Below, one piece after another: positions 55,144 through 63,922 of a DNA stretch of 64,000 nucleotides (within the stretch, counting starts at the first letter, position 1; every line of letters starts with the position of its first letter). The stretch is taken from NCBI RefSeq assembly GCF_001721685.1, contig NZ_CP012502.1:62001-126000 (forward strand). The letters are read 5' to 3'. A program made the position numbers and the translations under genes. The stretch comes from Salisediminibacterium beveridgei (GTDB lineage: Bacteria; Bacillota; Bacilli; Bacillales; Salisediminibacteriaceae). Under the pieces are notes generated by a model, which saw only the letters and a program-made list of their open reading frames with translations, searched no databases and was not told the origin of the DNA.

Positions 55144-55629
55144 ATGAAGAATAAATTGCTGATTGTGTTCGGCATCACGGGCCTGTTTGCGATGAATTTT
55201 ATGCTCATCACGATTTACAATGTCTTTACATCCAGTGAATTCGACTTGTCTGATGCTGCAGCACTGTATATCGAGGAAGACGAAGAGCTCGCGAACCTGG
55301 ACGTGGAGGAACGCAGGTACTGGGAAGGGGACATGAGAGCCTTCTCCTTCCTTGCCCATGACGGGGAGGTCAGCATGATTCTCTTTAAGGAGAATCTGTT
55401 CGGCTGGAGCGGTGAAGACCACTGGCTGATGGCCTCCGGGCGCAATGAACCGCTAATGCTCCGTGATGAGGACCTCATCGCCGGTGTTTTGCAGGACAAT
55501 CAAGAAGAGGTCCTCATCAACGGTGAATCTCCGGAGTACATCGAGGTCAATGACCGGATGGTGTGGGTGATGAGTTACCGCGATACAGAATTTCCAGGAG
55601 ACATCACGATCGAATATGAAGCCGGATAG
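55144..55629 (+). CDS. Small secreted or membrane-anchored acidic protein of unknown function
   Basis: 161 residues with one N-terminal hydrophobic segment (about 4-26, IVFGITGLFAMNFMLITIYNVF) and no cleavage motif, so it is probably anchored with the rest outside. The remainder is very acidic (YIEEDEELANLDVEER, EDHW, DEDLIAG). AAAGGAGA precedes the ATG. I do not recognise the family. It lies 49 nt after the queuosine transporter gene and may share its transcript. Confidence 0.7.
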   Translation: MKNKLLIVFGITGLFAMNFMLITIYNVFTSSEFDLSDAAALYIEEDEELANLDVEERRYWEGDMRAFSFLAHDGEVSMILFKENLFGWSGEDHWLMASGRNEPLMLRDEDLIAGVLQDNQEEVLINGESPEYIEVNDRMVWVMSYRDTEFPGDITIEYEAG

Positions 55630-55635
55630 ACCAAA

Positions 55636-55676
55636 AAACGAGGACATTCCCCGGTTACCGGGTGATGTCCTCGTTT
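55636..55676. terminator. Bidirectional terminator between the small protein and lipL
   Basis: AAACGAGGACAT/ATGTCCTCGTTT arms with an inner CCGG/CCGG stem. Confidence 0.85.
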
Positions 55677-56488
55677 CGTTTTTTCATCCGCTTCAGGTGG
55701 TTCTCAAAAAGGGGGCGTGTTGTAGCGTCCAGTGTCCAGGGCAAAAGTGTATCTCCGAGCTCTTCGAGGAGTGTCAGAACCCGCGAAGTAACCGTATCCA
55801 CCGAGTACGTCACCCCGGTTAATTCCGCCAGAGAAGCCATCGTCTCCGGTTCAATCCTCGGGTAGTGGAATTTCACTTCACCGCCGGATGCGGCCAGGGC
55901 GTAAAACGCACGGATCAGGTCCGCCCGTTTGGAACCACTGCCAGCGATCGCAAGGTAGATCTGCACGGCTATGCCCCCGCGGATCCGCCGCTGGGAGATA
56001 CCTGCGAATTTCCGGCCGCCGATACTGAGGTCATAGCGGCCCGGGCAGTAGGACGTGGGAATTTCGCCATCTGTGATGGCCTCTCCTGTTTCGGGAAAGA
56101 GCTGCCGGACCAGCGTGACCATCTGTTCGTAGCCCCGGTCGATGCTGAGCCCTTTGTCTTCCGGAAAGATGAGCGAGAGGTTGTAGACCCCTTCGTCAAG
56201 TACCACCGCGAGGCCCCCGGAATTCCGTGCGATGACGTCATACCCTTGTTCACGCAAAAAAGCGATGCCGTCCTGGATCGAAGGAAGGCGGGTATCCTGA
56301 ATGCCAAGCACCACCGTTGGCCGGTGCACCCAGCCTCGGACGTAACCGGTGTTTTGTTGTTGTCCGGCCAGCTGACACAGCGTATCATCTATGGCAAAGG
56401 CATTCATGACGCTGCCCGATTCAAAAGGGTCTGTGTGATCGAGCCAATGCCAGGTGGCCCGGTGCAGATTCAGTTTCAGTGGCTCCAT
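55655..56488 (-). CDS. lipL: Octanoyl-[GcvH]:protein N-octanoyltransferase LipL
   Basis: Amidotransferase that moves octanoyl from GcvH to E2 subunits of 2-oxoacid dehydrogenases. The 277-residue protein belongs to the biotin/lipoate ligase fold. Conserved [20 protein letters not shown] is at 87-106. The catalytic Cys is Cys148 in [12 protein letters not shown], followed by [15 protein letters not shown]. The cysteine distinguishes LipL from LplA. It follows pta as ywfL does in B. subtilis. Confidence 0.9.
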   Translation of the reverse strand: MEPLKLNLHRATWHWLDHTDPFESGSVMNAFAIDDTLCQLAGQQQNTGYVRGWVHRPTVVLGIQDTRLPSIQDGIAFLREQGYDVIARNSGGLAVVLDEGVYNLSLIFPEDKGLSIDRGYEQMVTLVRQLFPETGEAITDGEIPTSYCPGRYDLSIGGRKFAGISQRRIRGGIAVQIYLAIAGSGSKRADLIRAFYALAASGGEVKFHYPRIEPETMASLAELTGVTYSVDTVTSRVLTLLEELGDTLLPWTLDATTRPLFENHLKRMKKRNEDITR

Positions 56489-56650
56489 CGCGATTCAACT
56501 CCAGGATATCAGGGTTGTGAAAAGCAGTTCTTAGGTCACTGCATTTTCAATCTCGAGCATTATACCATATTTCCCACGCGAAACCATTGCATTTACCCCC
56601 TCATCGGGAGTAAAATACAGCGTAGTCCAATTAGTAAGGAAGTGGTGAAC

Positions 56651-56887
56651 ATGGGCAACAAATTTGCCATATGTGACGATTGCCAGGCCACCAATCTGAA
56701 AACATTACGACGTAAACTCGAAAAACTCGATCCCGAAGCGGACATCCATGTCGGCTGCCAGTCCTACTGCGGCCCCGGACGAAAAAAACCGTTCACGTTC
56801 GTCAACGAACGGGCGATATCCGCTCCAGACGAAGATCAGCTCATTGCAAAAGTCGAAAAACGGATGAAAAAGCCAGTGGCAAAATAG
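56651..56887 (+). CDS. DUF1450-family Cys-rich small protein
   Basis: 78 residues from ATG 56651, which follows AAGGAAGTG. Cys pairs CDDC (about 8-11) and CQSYC (about 36-40) sit in the DUF1450 pattern of UPF0349/YuzB-like proteins. The sequence ICDDCQATN and [12 protein letters not shown] is typical. It may bind metal or have a thioredoxin-like fold; function is unknown. It has its own terminator. Confidence 0.8.
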   Translation: MGNKFAICDDCQATNLKTLRRKLEKLDPEADIHVGCQSYCGPGRKKPFTFVNERAISAPDEDQLIAKVEKRMKKPVAK

Positions 56888-56896
56888 ATTCAGATG

Positions 56897-56925
56897 AAAA
56901 AGAGCAGCCTTCGGGTTGCTCTTTT
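56897..56925 (+). terminator. Terminator of the DUF1450 gene
   Basis: AAAAGAGCA(G)CC/GG(G)TTGCTCTTTT hairpin with a TTC loop. Confidence 0.9.
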
Positions 56926-57252
56926 GCTATTCACTCGGAGCGCAGTGAACGGTTCGTACTTTTGATGAACAGACCCAACTGTTGATGAACAAAGCCCCGA
57001 ATCGTCAGCCATCGGGCGTCCAGATGGATGAAACGCGAAACATCAACAGATGTCCCTTGGAAAACAGGTTGTTATCAGCTGTTTTTCAAAACATCAGGAC
57101 AGATTGGTTTCAAGAGTCGCTCAGGTCTCTGAGCCAATCGCAAGAACCAAAGCATGCTTGACCGGTTTGGATTTTACTTTCTGGTTTCTCCTTCGTATAA
57201 TTGGCAGTAAGCATACAGATGCAGCGTTTAAATACAGGGAGGCATACATATC
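56926..57252. other. Non-coding stretch before ywfO
   Basis: No supported gene. Short frames lack ribosome-binding sites. It carries the ywfO promoter at 57173-57201 and two near-identical GATGAAC words (56963-57000 area), which look like low-level repetition only. Confidence 0.5.
57173..57201 (+). promoter_or_regulatory. Promoter of ywfO
   Basis: TTTACT (57173-57178), a 17-nt spacer and a perfect TATAAT (57196-57201). Confidence 0.65.
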
Positions 57253-58563
57253 ATGACCAACAGGCCTGATGGCACACTCAGTGAGGAAAAGGTATTCAAG
57301 GATCCGGTCCACCGCTATATCCATATCCAGGATGAGCTGATCTGGCAACTGATCGGAACGAAGGAGTTCCAGCGTCTGCGCAGAATCCGTCAGCTGGGTA
57401 CGACCTTTATGACCTTTCACGGGGCAGAGCATACCCGCTTCAACCATTCGCTCGGCGTCTATGAAATCATGCGCCGGATGATTCAGACGCTCGAGCAAAA
57501 AGAAGCCTGGGACAAGGACGAACGGCTCGTTGCCCTGGCTGCAGCGCTCTTGCACGATGTGGGGCACGGTCCTTTTTCTCATTCCTTCGAAAATGTCTTT
57601 GACATGGATCATGAAGCATGGACCCGGAAGATTCTGCTCGGGGATACCGAAATCAATGCGCTTCTCAGCAAAATGGATCCGCGTTTTCCCGAGAAAGTAG
57701 CCCAGGTGATCGCGAAGGAGTATGATAACAAGCTATTAGTCAGCCTGATCTCGAGTCAGATCGATGCCGACCGGATGGATTACCTTCTCAGGGATGCTTT
57801 TTATACCGGTGTCAGCTATGGCCACTTTGATATGGAGCGGCTCTTACGGGTGATCCGTACAGACAGCAACCAGGCCGTCTTTAAGCACAGCGGGATGCAT
57901 GCCGTCGAAGACTACATCATGAGCCGGTACCAGATGTACTGGCAGGTCTATTTTCACCCGGTGACAAGAAGCGCCGAGGTTATTTTGACGAAGATCCTTC
58001 ACCGCGCCCGCTACCTGATGGAGACAGGCTATACCTTCCGCCTGAACCCGAGCCACTTCAGAACGATGTTTGAAGGCGAGGCGACTTTGACAGATTATCT
58101 GAAACTCGACGAATCCGTCGTCATGTTCTATTTTCAGGAATGGGAGGACGAACGGGACCCGATTTTAAGCGATCTCTGCCGCCGCTTTATGCACCGGCGC
58201 CTGTTGAAGTACGTGGAATGCACCCCGGAGAAACTCGCAGAAAAAAAGGGCAAAATCGCCCAGTCTTTCGAAGCCCTCGGCGTCGATCCGGACTGGTATC
58301 TCGTACACGATTCCTCTTCAGATCTGCCCTATGATTTCTACCGGCCGGGAACAGAGCCTGCCAGTGAGCGCGTGCCGATATATCTGTTGATGCCCGACGG
58401 CTCGAAACGGGAACTCTCCCGTGAATCAGACATCGTTCTCGCGATCTCCGGCAAAAAGCGGACGGACCACAAATTTTATTACCCTGGCGATGTCCTCGAC
58501 GAAGCCGGGAACGATCACCCGGAAGTCATCCGTATCCGCCAGCTGCTTGGCAGTCTCTATTGA
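57253..58563 (+). CDS. ywfO: HD-domain dNTP triphosphohydrolase-like protein YwfO
   Basis: 436-residue HD-domain phosphohydrolase of the dGTPase/SAMHD1-like group, possibly cutting dNTPs to the nucleoside and triphosphate. The metal-binding His is in FNHSLGVYE (His65), the HD pair in LLHDVGHGPFSH (His101-Asp102), and the last Asp in SSQIDADRMDYLLRD. It corresponds to YwfO of B. subtilis. Start ATG 57253 follows CAGGGAGG. Confidence 0.85.
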   Translation: MTNRPDGTLSEEKVFKDPVHRYIHIQDELIWQLIGTKEFQRLRRIRQLGTTFMTFHGAEHTRFNHSLGVYEIMRRMIQTLEQKEAWDKDERLVALAAALLHDVGHGPFSHSFENVFDMDHEAWTRKILLGDTEINALLSKMDPRFPEKVAQVIAKEYDNKLLVSLISSQIDADRMDYLLRDAFYTGVSYGHFDMERLLRVIRTDSNQAVFKHSGMHAVEDYIMSRYQMYWQVYFHPVTRSAEVILTKILHRARYLMETGYTFRLNPSHFRTMFEGEATLTDYLKLDESVVMFYFQEWEDERDPILSDLCRRFMHRRLLKYVECTPEKLAEKKGKIAQSFEALGVDPDWYLVHDSSSDLPYDFYRPGTEPASERVPIYLLMPDGSKRELSRESDIVLAISGKKRTDHKFYYPGDVLDEAGNDHPEVIRIRQLLGSLY

Positions 58564-58587
58564 TGAAAACATGATGAGAACAAAAAC

Positions 58588-58630
58588 AATCCCCCTGAAA
58601 AAAGGCAATCTGCCTTGTTACAGGGGGATT
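58588..58630. terminator. Bidirectional terminator between ywfO and ywhB
   Basis: AATCCCCCTG/CAGGGGGATT arms with an inner AAGGCA/TGCCTT stem. Confidence 0.85.
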
Positions 58631-58643
58631 CACTGGTGTTGGG

Positions 58644-58835
58644 TTAATTCATCTTATCGGCCACGCGCTGGCCGCCCATTCCGAAATTCTCAGGCTTCAT
58701 CTCCTCGATGACCACAGACACACGCTCATCCGGCGCACCGGTCGTTTTTGTCACAGCCTTGGTCACTTCCTCCACCAACGCCTTCTTCTGCTCATCCGTA
58801 CGTCCTTCAAGCATCTTGACGGTTACAATTGGCAT
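58644..58835 (-). CDS. ywhB: 4-oxalocrotonate tautomerase-like enzyme YwhB
   Basis: 63-residue tautomerase from ATG 58835, which follows GGGGGAGTG. After Met removal Pro1 (PIVTVKMLEGRT) is the catalytic base. VSVVIEEM near 40-47 and the GGQR end fit the family. The natural substrate of bacillus YwhB is not known. The neighbours are the same as in B. subtilis (ywfO, ywhD). Confidence 0.9.
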   Translation of the reverse strand: MPIVTVKMLEGRTDEQKKALVEEVTKAVTKTTGAPDERVSVVIEEMKPENFGMGGQRVADKMN

Positions 58836-59014
58836 CGTTTCACTCCCCCTTCCATGAACTGAATACAACTTCCCACAGCACAGCATTCGACTTAGTGCCC
58901 CTGAAATCCTGCCACATGCGTGAAAAAATCAAAACTGTGCAGGCCGATAGCCGTGGAACGCCTTCTTGTGATAAACTGAAAGTTGGATACTACCCAAGAG
59001 AGGAGCGTCATCTC

Positions 59015-59569
59015 ATGAACGAAAAAGACAAGGAAAAAAATGAACGGATTAAAAATATGATGGGCAGCTCGAAGCAAAAAGGCGGCGGCTTTAACATTTT
59101 GAATAACGACTCCACGGATGGCCACGGCGGATATGGTGTCGGCACCGTCTCACTGAACAACATGTCCCCGGTCTTTATCGATGTGGAAGACGGCGATGCT
59201 TTTGTCGATATGGGTGCTTTGCATGCGAGAAGCAGTGTGGAAAAAGGGATCAAATTCCTGAAAGATAAAAACGAGGTGCCAAACGGCAGACCGTTCTGGC
59301 TCGTCTGGGTGCAGACGGACATGTTAAACGGCGGACCCGCCTATGCGGGGGTTGCGGCCTGCGAAATGACCGTGGACCGCGAGATTCGACGAGGCTACAA
59401 AAGCCTGCCGGAACACGTCAACAATATGGATAAAGCCATGAAAGGACGGATCCTTGTTGAACAGATGGATGACAAGTCCAAAGACATCCTCAGAAACTAC
59501 CTTGAGACCTTCAACCAGGAGATGTGGGACCGTTCATCTGACGAACTGAAAAACGGGCTTGCAACCTGA
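59015..59569 (+). CDS. ywhD: YwhD-family protein
   Basis: 184-residue hydrophilic protein from ATG 59015, which follows GAGGAGCG. The sequence (FNILNNDSTDGHGGYGVGTVSLNNMSPVFID, VEKGIKFL, WLVWVQTD) matches YwhD of Bacillus, a family of unknown function kept next to speE/speB. No membrane segment is present. Reading frames that begin upstream overlap ywhB and have no similarity. A terminator follows. Confidence 0.85.
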   Translation: MNEKDKEKNERIKNMMGSSKQKGGGFNILNNDSTDGHGGYGVGTVSLNNMSPVFIDVEDGDAFVDMGALHARSSVEKGIKFLKDKNEVPNGRPFWLVWVQTDMLNGGPAYAGVAACEMTVDREIRRGYKSLPEHVNNMDKAMKGRILVEQMDDKSKDILRNYLETFNQEMWDRSSDELKNGLAT

Positions 59570-59635
59570 TAAATGGTCTTGCGGAAAGCCTTGAGGTTTT
59601 GTAAAATTTAAGTGGATTCTGAAATGTGTGAAAGT

Positions 59636-59668
59636 AAAAAAGACGAAGGCTCTGCCCTTCGTCTTTTT
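59636..59668. terminator. Bidirectional terminator of ywhD
   Basis: AAAAAGACGAAGG/CCTTCGTCTTTTT with a short loop, between convergent genes. Confidence 0.85.
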
Positions 59669-59680
59669 CGATGAACGGAT

Positions 59681-60481
59681 TCAGGTGGTTTCGGTGGGAA
59701 ACACCAGGCTTCTCGCCTTCTCAAGCATGAGTGCCAGTGCGAACATGAAACCTGTGACGACAAAGAGGTATACCGGCGTCATGAGGATGACGAGTGCGGG
59801 CATGGCCAGGTAGTTCACGATAAAGCCGATCAGAGCTGTAGCGGCTGCCATCGCAAAGAGCAAAACAATGAGCTCACCGCCGGTCTCTTTGAAATAGGCA
59901 AAGGACTGTCCGATTGCATCAAAGATTCCGATGTCGTCCGCGATGATGGTGAATTCGAGGTAAATGAACATCACCCGCAGGATCAACACGCCAATTCCGA
60001 CGAGAATGAGCCCGAATAAACCGAAAAAACTCATCAGTATCAGCGGGACAATGAGCAGGACGATCAGGAGCACATAAAGCAGTAAAAAGCGCACCCAAAA
60101 TCGTTTGGCGCCCGTGAGGAAATTTTCGAACGTGACGTCACCGTTCCCCGAAGCACCTTGCCAGATCAGGTGGAAAAAGCCGGCTTCGACCAGGACGCCC
60201 ACAAACATGAAAAGGAGGAGAAACAGCAGGAGCCCAGCGGTAATACCTGCACCAGGAACGTTCATCTCCACATTCATTGCCAACAGTTCATTGGGTTCTG
60301 TGAGAATGTCATTGATGGAAGGAAACAACGGACCGATGGAGACAATCTGGTAGGTGACCGTCTGTTGCATTGAATAACCTGCAACACCAAAAGTAAAGAC
60401 CAGTGAAATCAAGTCCAGTACCGCAGGATAGAGCAGGACTTGCCATTTTTCTCTGGCCAGAGAAAAACCGTTTAAAATCAT
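59681..60481 (-). CDS. Six-helix membrane protein of unknown function
   Basis: 266 residues with about six hydrophobic helices. It starts MILNGFSLAREKWQVLLYPAVLDL. The architecture and the GASGNGDVTFENFLTGAKRFWVRFLLLYV segment resemble uncharacterised bacillus membrane proteins. A relation to the glycerophosphoryl-diester-phosphodiesterase membrane domain is possible but not shown. It is divergent from speE. Confidence 0.65.
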   Translation of the reverse strand: MILNGFSLAREKWQVLLYPAVLDLISLVFTFGVAGYSMQQTVTYQIVSIGPLFPSINDILTEPNELLAMNVEMNVPGAGITAGLLLFLLLFMFVGVLVEAGFFHLIWQGASGNGDVTFENFLTGAKRFWVRFLLLYVLLIVLLIVPLILMSFFGLFGLILVGIGVLILRVMFIYLEFTIIADDIGIFDAIGQSFAYFKETGGELIVLLFAMAAATALIGFIVNYLAMPALVILMTPVYLFVVTGFMFALALMLEKARSLVFPTETT

Positions 60482-60613
60482 GGTAACATCCTTTCAACAG
60501 TGAGCGTGATGAAGTACAGTTAAAGAATACCATTTATAGGAATTGAATACCAGATGGACGTTCGAGTCCTGGATCATGTGCGATTATATTCCGAACAGGA
60601 GAGATGAAGACCT

Positions 60614-61444
60614 ATGAGTATCTGGTTTACAGAAAAACAAACCGAACATTTCGGTATCACCGCGCGCATCACGAAAACCTACGTGAGCGAACAGACAGAC
60701 TTCCAGCAGCTGGACATGGTGGAGACCGCTGAATTCGGCAATATGCTGCTGTTGGACGGCATGGTCATGACGACCGAGAAAGACGAATTCGTATACCACG
60801 AAATGGTGGCCCACGTGCCCCTGCACACCCACCCGAATCCGGAACACGTACTGGTTGTCGGCGGCGGCGACGGCGGGGTGATCCGTGAAATCCTCAAGCA
60901 CCCGGAAGTGAAGAAAGCCACCCTCGTTGAAATCGACGGGAAAGTCATTGAGTATTCAAAGCAGTATTTACCGACGATTGCCGGCGCATTGGATGATCCC
61001 CGCGTGGACGTTCAGGTGGCGGACGGTTTTATGCATATCGCCAAGAGCGAAAATGAATACGATGTGATCATGGTCGACTCCACAGAACCCGTGGGACCGG
61101 CTGTGAACCTGTTTACAAAAGGGTTCTACGAAGGCATCAGCAAGGCGCTGAAAGAAGACGGCGTCTTCGTCGCGCAGACCGATAACCCGTGGTTTCAAAA
61201 AAGTCTGATCAAGACGGTATTCAAAGACGTCAGTGAGACGTTTCCGGTCACGAGGCTCTACACGGCAAACATCCCGACGTACCCGAGCGGGTTGTGGAGC
61301 TTCACCATCGGCTCGAAAAAGCATGACCCGCTGGACGTAAGCGATGAGCGGTTTCATGACCTTGCTACCCAGTACTACACCCCTGCCATTCACAAGGCGG
61401 CTTTTGCGCTGCCGAAATTCGTGCAGGAACTGACGGAATCCTGA
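60614..61444 (+). CDS. speE: Spermidine synthase
   Basis: Transfers aminopropyl from decarboxylated SAM to putrescine. 276 residues, usual length. [19 protein letters not shown] is the conserved start. The dcSAM-binding loop is [16 protein letters not shown], and the putrescine-site Asp segment is [10 protein letters not shown]. speB follows 13 nt later, so both are one operon making spermidine from agmatine. Confidence 0.95.
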   Translation: MSIWFTEKQTEHFGITARITKTYVSEQTDFQQLDMVETAEFGNMLLLDGMVMTTEKDEFVYHEMVAHVPLHTHPNPEHVLVVGGGDGGVIREILKHPEVKKATLVEIDGKVIEYSKQYLPTIAGALDDPRVDVQVADGFMHIAKSENEYDVIMVDSTEPVGPAVNLFTKGFYEGISKALKEDGVFVAQTDNPWFQKSLIKTVFKDVSETFPVTRLYTANIPTYPSGLWSFTIGSKKHDPLDVSDERFHDLATQYYTPAIHKAAFALPKFVQELTES

Positions 61445-61457
61445 GGGGGAAAAGCAG

Positions 61458-62336
61458 ATGAATTTTTTTGATGAAGGCTACTCCGGACGAACCTACATCC
61501 TTGCCAGCAAAAGCTATGACAATGCCGATACGGTCCTCTTTGGGATGCCGATGGACTGGACGGTCAGCTTCCGCCCCGGGTCAAGATTCGGCCCGAACCG
61601 GGTTCGCGAAGCATCCATCGGCCTCGAAGAATACAGTGTGCACCAGAACAAGACCCTGGAAGACTTGAAGATGCATGATGCCGGGGATATGCTGTTGCCG
61701 TTTGGTAATGCGGCAAAAAGCATCGACATGATTGAAGCCTGGGTCGATCAGCTCCTTTCTGACGGGAAATTTCCACTGGGCATCGGTGGCGAACACCTCG
61801 TGACCTGGCCGGTCATCCGCGCTTTTTCCAAGAAGTATCAAGACCTGGCGATCATTCATATTGATGCCCATGCCGACTTGCGGGAACATTATGAAGGCGA
61901 GAAACTGTCTCACTCCACGCCGATGCGTAAGGCGTGTGAACTGCTGGGGCCGGAGAATGTCTACTCCTTCGGGATCCGCTCCGGGATGAAAGAGGAATTC
62001 GACTATGCGGCTGAATCCGGCATGTTCATGGCGAAATACGATGTGCTCGAACCACTGAAGAAAAAACTGCCGGAGCTCGCCGGCCGGCCTGTATATCTCA
62101 CCATCGACATCGATGTCCTTGACCCCGCGCATGCACCCGGAACCGGGACGTGCGAAGCAGGGGGCATCACGAGCCGGGAACTCATCGAAGCGATCGGCGC
62201 CATCAGTCAGTCCGATGCTCTCGTCGTCGGGGCAGACCTGGTGGAAGTGGCGCCTGCCTATGACCCGGCAGACATCACGGCCATCGCCGCCAGTAAAATG
62301 ATCCGTGAAATGCTCCTTGGTTTTACAGGGAAATAA
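61458..62336 (+). CDS. speB: Agmatinase
   Basis: Hydrolyses agmatine to putrescine and urea. The Mn ligands are His113 (GGEHLV), Asp136, His138 and Asp140 (IHIDAHADLR), and the second set is in DIDVLDPAHAPG. 292 residues, normal for the ureohydrolase family. GGGGGAAAAG precedes the ATG. It is downstream of speE in the same transcript. The arginine decarboxylase that makes agmatine is not in the window. Confidence 0.95.
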   Translation: MNFFDEGYSGRTYILASKSYDNADTVLFGMPMDWTVSFRPGSRFGPNRVREASIGLEEYSVHQNKTLEDLKMHDAGDMLLPFGNAAKSIDMIEAWVDQLLSDGKFPLGIGGEHLVTWPVIRAFSKKYQDLAIIHIDAHADLREHYEGEKLSHSTPMRKACELLGPENVYSFGIRSGMKEEFDYAAESGMFMAKYDVLEPLKKKLPELAGRPVYLTIDIDVLDPAHAPGTGTCEAGGITSRELIEAIGAISQSDALVVGADLVEVAPAYDPADITAIAASKMIREMLLGFTGK

Positions 62337-62370
62337 CGAGAAACAAGACTGGGACAATACCCGGTACAGG

Positions 62371-62403
62371 AAGGCCCTCACCGCAATTTGGTGAGGGCCT
62401 TTT
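62371..62403 (+). terminator. Terminator of speEB
   Basis: AAGGCCCTCACC/GGTGAGGGCCTT stem with a 7-nt loop followed by TTTT. Confidence 0.9.
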
Positions 62404-62470
62404 GGATCGATGGGCTGATGGTGCCACACGGCAGTCGCTTGTTTCTGCGGTGAATCATTTCAGTAACGGA

Positions 62471-63622
62471 TCAGCCTCGTTGAAATCCTTCTGTTCCGAT
62501 TCGCTTCAAGGTCTCGGCAATCATGGCGGTCCGTTTCGGCATCTCGCCGATCACGATATGTTCATGGTTTGCATGGGCACCGTCCCCGATTCCGCCAAGT
62601 CCGTCAATGGTCGGCACACCCATCCCTGACGTGAAATTCCCGTCACTGCCCCCGCCGATGTGGGCCTCATCAATTTCAAAGCCAACGGTCCAGGCGGCCT
62701 CCTGCATGATCCGAAACAACGCTACGGTATCCGGGGTGCGCTCCATTGGAGGGCGGTTCAGTTCCCCGTTGATCTCCAAGGTCACCCCTTCGGTGAACGG
62801 CGTCAGTCCTTCGACGGCCTTGACCATGCGCTCGGCTTCCTCAGACGTTTTCACACGAAAATCAATCGAGGCCCTGGCATAGTCCGGAACGACATTCACC
62901 CGGCCACCGCCTTCCACAATACCGATGCTCACCGTTGTACCGATACTGTAATCCGTCATCCCCTCGAGGTGAAGAATCTGGTGGGCCAGCTCTTTTATGG
63001 CACTGCGCCCGGCTTGATGATGGCTTCCGGCATGACTGGAATGGCCGCGGACAATGAGCTCATAAATGCCCACACCGCTTCTCGAGGTCTTCAAGGCACC
63101 ATTGTCGTGCACAGGGCCCTCCGTGACGAGCACGAGGTCTGCATCCTTTGCGGTTTCTTTAATCAGTGCTTTGGAACTGAGGCTCCCGATTTCTTCATCC
63201 GACGTACAGAGTACATCAATCGTCAGACCATCGAAACCGCCGGTCGTCTCTTTGAGGGCCTTCATCGCCCACATCGCCTGGATGATGCCGCTCTTCATAT
63301 CAAAAGGGCCAGGGCCGTAGAGCTTACCGTCACGTTCTTCGATGGGCAGCTTGCCTTTGTCCCAGACGGTGTCAAAGTGAACGAGGAACAAGACCCGGGT
63401 CTTGCCGTCTCCGAGGGTGAATTTGAAGTGATCCCCCTGTCTTTCTTCAGGAAAGATCTCAGGCTGAACGCCAAACGCATCATAGAACATGCGCTGAATG
63501 AGCCTGCCGCAGTGATCCACCGCTTCTTTGTCCTGTGTGGGTGACTCTGCTTTGACCAGTTTCACGAGATCTTCCGTCATGTGATTCACATGTGAACTTA
63601 AGTATTTGTGTAATTCTCCCAT
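62471..63622 (-). CDS. M20-family glutamate-carboxypeptidase-like peptidase
   Basis: Zinc peptidase of M20A type, 383 residues from ATG 63622. GGAGGT is 7 nt upstream, with a second ATG at 63625. Metal ligands: His82 and Asp84 (VHFDTVWDKG), bridging Asp108 (GPGPFDMKSG) and catalytic Glu in CTSDEEIGS. The dimerisation domain contains the conserved GHSSHAG. It resembles carboxypeptidase G2, which cuts C-terminal glutamate, but other amino-acid amides are possible. It is divergent from a lipoprotein gene at the window end. Confidence 0.88.
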   Translation of the reverse strand: MGELHKYLSSHVNHMTEDLVKLVKAESPTQDKEAVDHCGRLIQRMFYDAFGVQPEIFPEERQGDHFKFTLGDGKTRVLFLVHFDTVWDKGKLPIEERDGKLYGPGPFDMKSGIIQAMWAMKALKETTGGFDGLTIDVLCTSDEEIGSLSSKALIKETAKDADLVLVTEGPVHDNGALKTSRSGVGIYELIVRGHSSHAGSHHQAGRSAIKELAHQILHLEGMTDYSIGTTVSIGIVEGGGRVNVVPDYARASIDFRVKTSEEAERMVKAVEGLTPFTEGVTLEINGELNRPPMERTPDTVALFRIMQEAAWTVGFEIDEAHIGGGSDGNFTSGMGVPTIDGLGGIGDGAHANHEHIVIGEMPKRTAMIAETLKRIGTEGFQRG

Positions 63623-63667
63623 CATAAACCTCCATTTCATCGAACCGAATGAATGTATACTACAATT

Positions 63668-63682
63668 ATTTTTCGGAAAATT
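63668..63682. promoter_or_regulatory. CodY-like box near the M20 peptidase start
   Basis: ATTTTTCGGAAAATT has 13 of 15 matches to AATTTTCWGAAAATT. It lies about 45 nt before the M20 start codon. This is a weaker match than the two opp sites. Confidence 0.4.
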
Positions 63683-63770
63683 CAACGTCGTCAGATTTTT
63701 TCACAAAAAAATTTTCAAAGCCGAATCGTGCAGAAATCCTGTTATGGCGGGAATCATTGGCGAAAGTTGT

Positions 63771-63788
63771 CGAATGAATACTTATTCA
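63771..63788. promoter_or_regulatory. FadR-like inverted repeat
   Basis: CGAATGAATACTTATTCA agrees with TGAATGANTANTCATTCA except for two positions and sits inside a longer AATGAATA/TATTCATT palindrome. It stands about 135 nt before the lipoprotein gene. Confidence 0.4.
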
Positions 63789-63922
63789 TTTGTTGAACTA
63801 TTTGAAATTGTCTTGCAATTGCAAAAAAAGATGGTAAATTTGATGTATCGAAAATTTAAGTGCTGCTTCATTTATCTCGAAAGATTGAAGCAGGATGAAA
63901 ATTACAAATTGGAGGGGTCCAT

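Noticed and set aside
55865..56650. Long open frame on the plus strand running through the antisense of lipL into the DUF1450 gene.
   Set aside because: The part before 56651 is a shadow of lipL on the opposite strand. The real gene starts at ATG 56651 with its own ribosome-binding site.
57050..57252. Small open frame before ywfO.
   Set aside because: No ribosome-binding site and it overlaps the promoter of ywfO.
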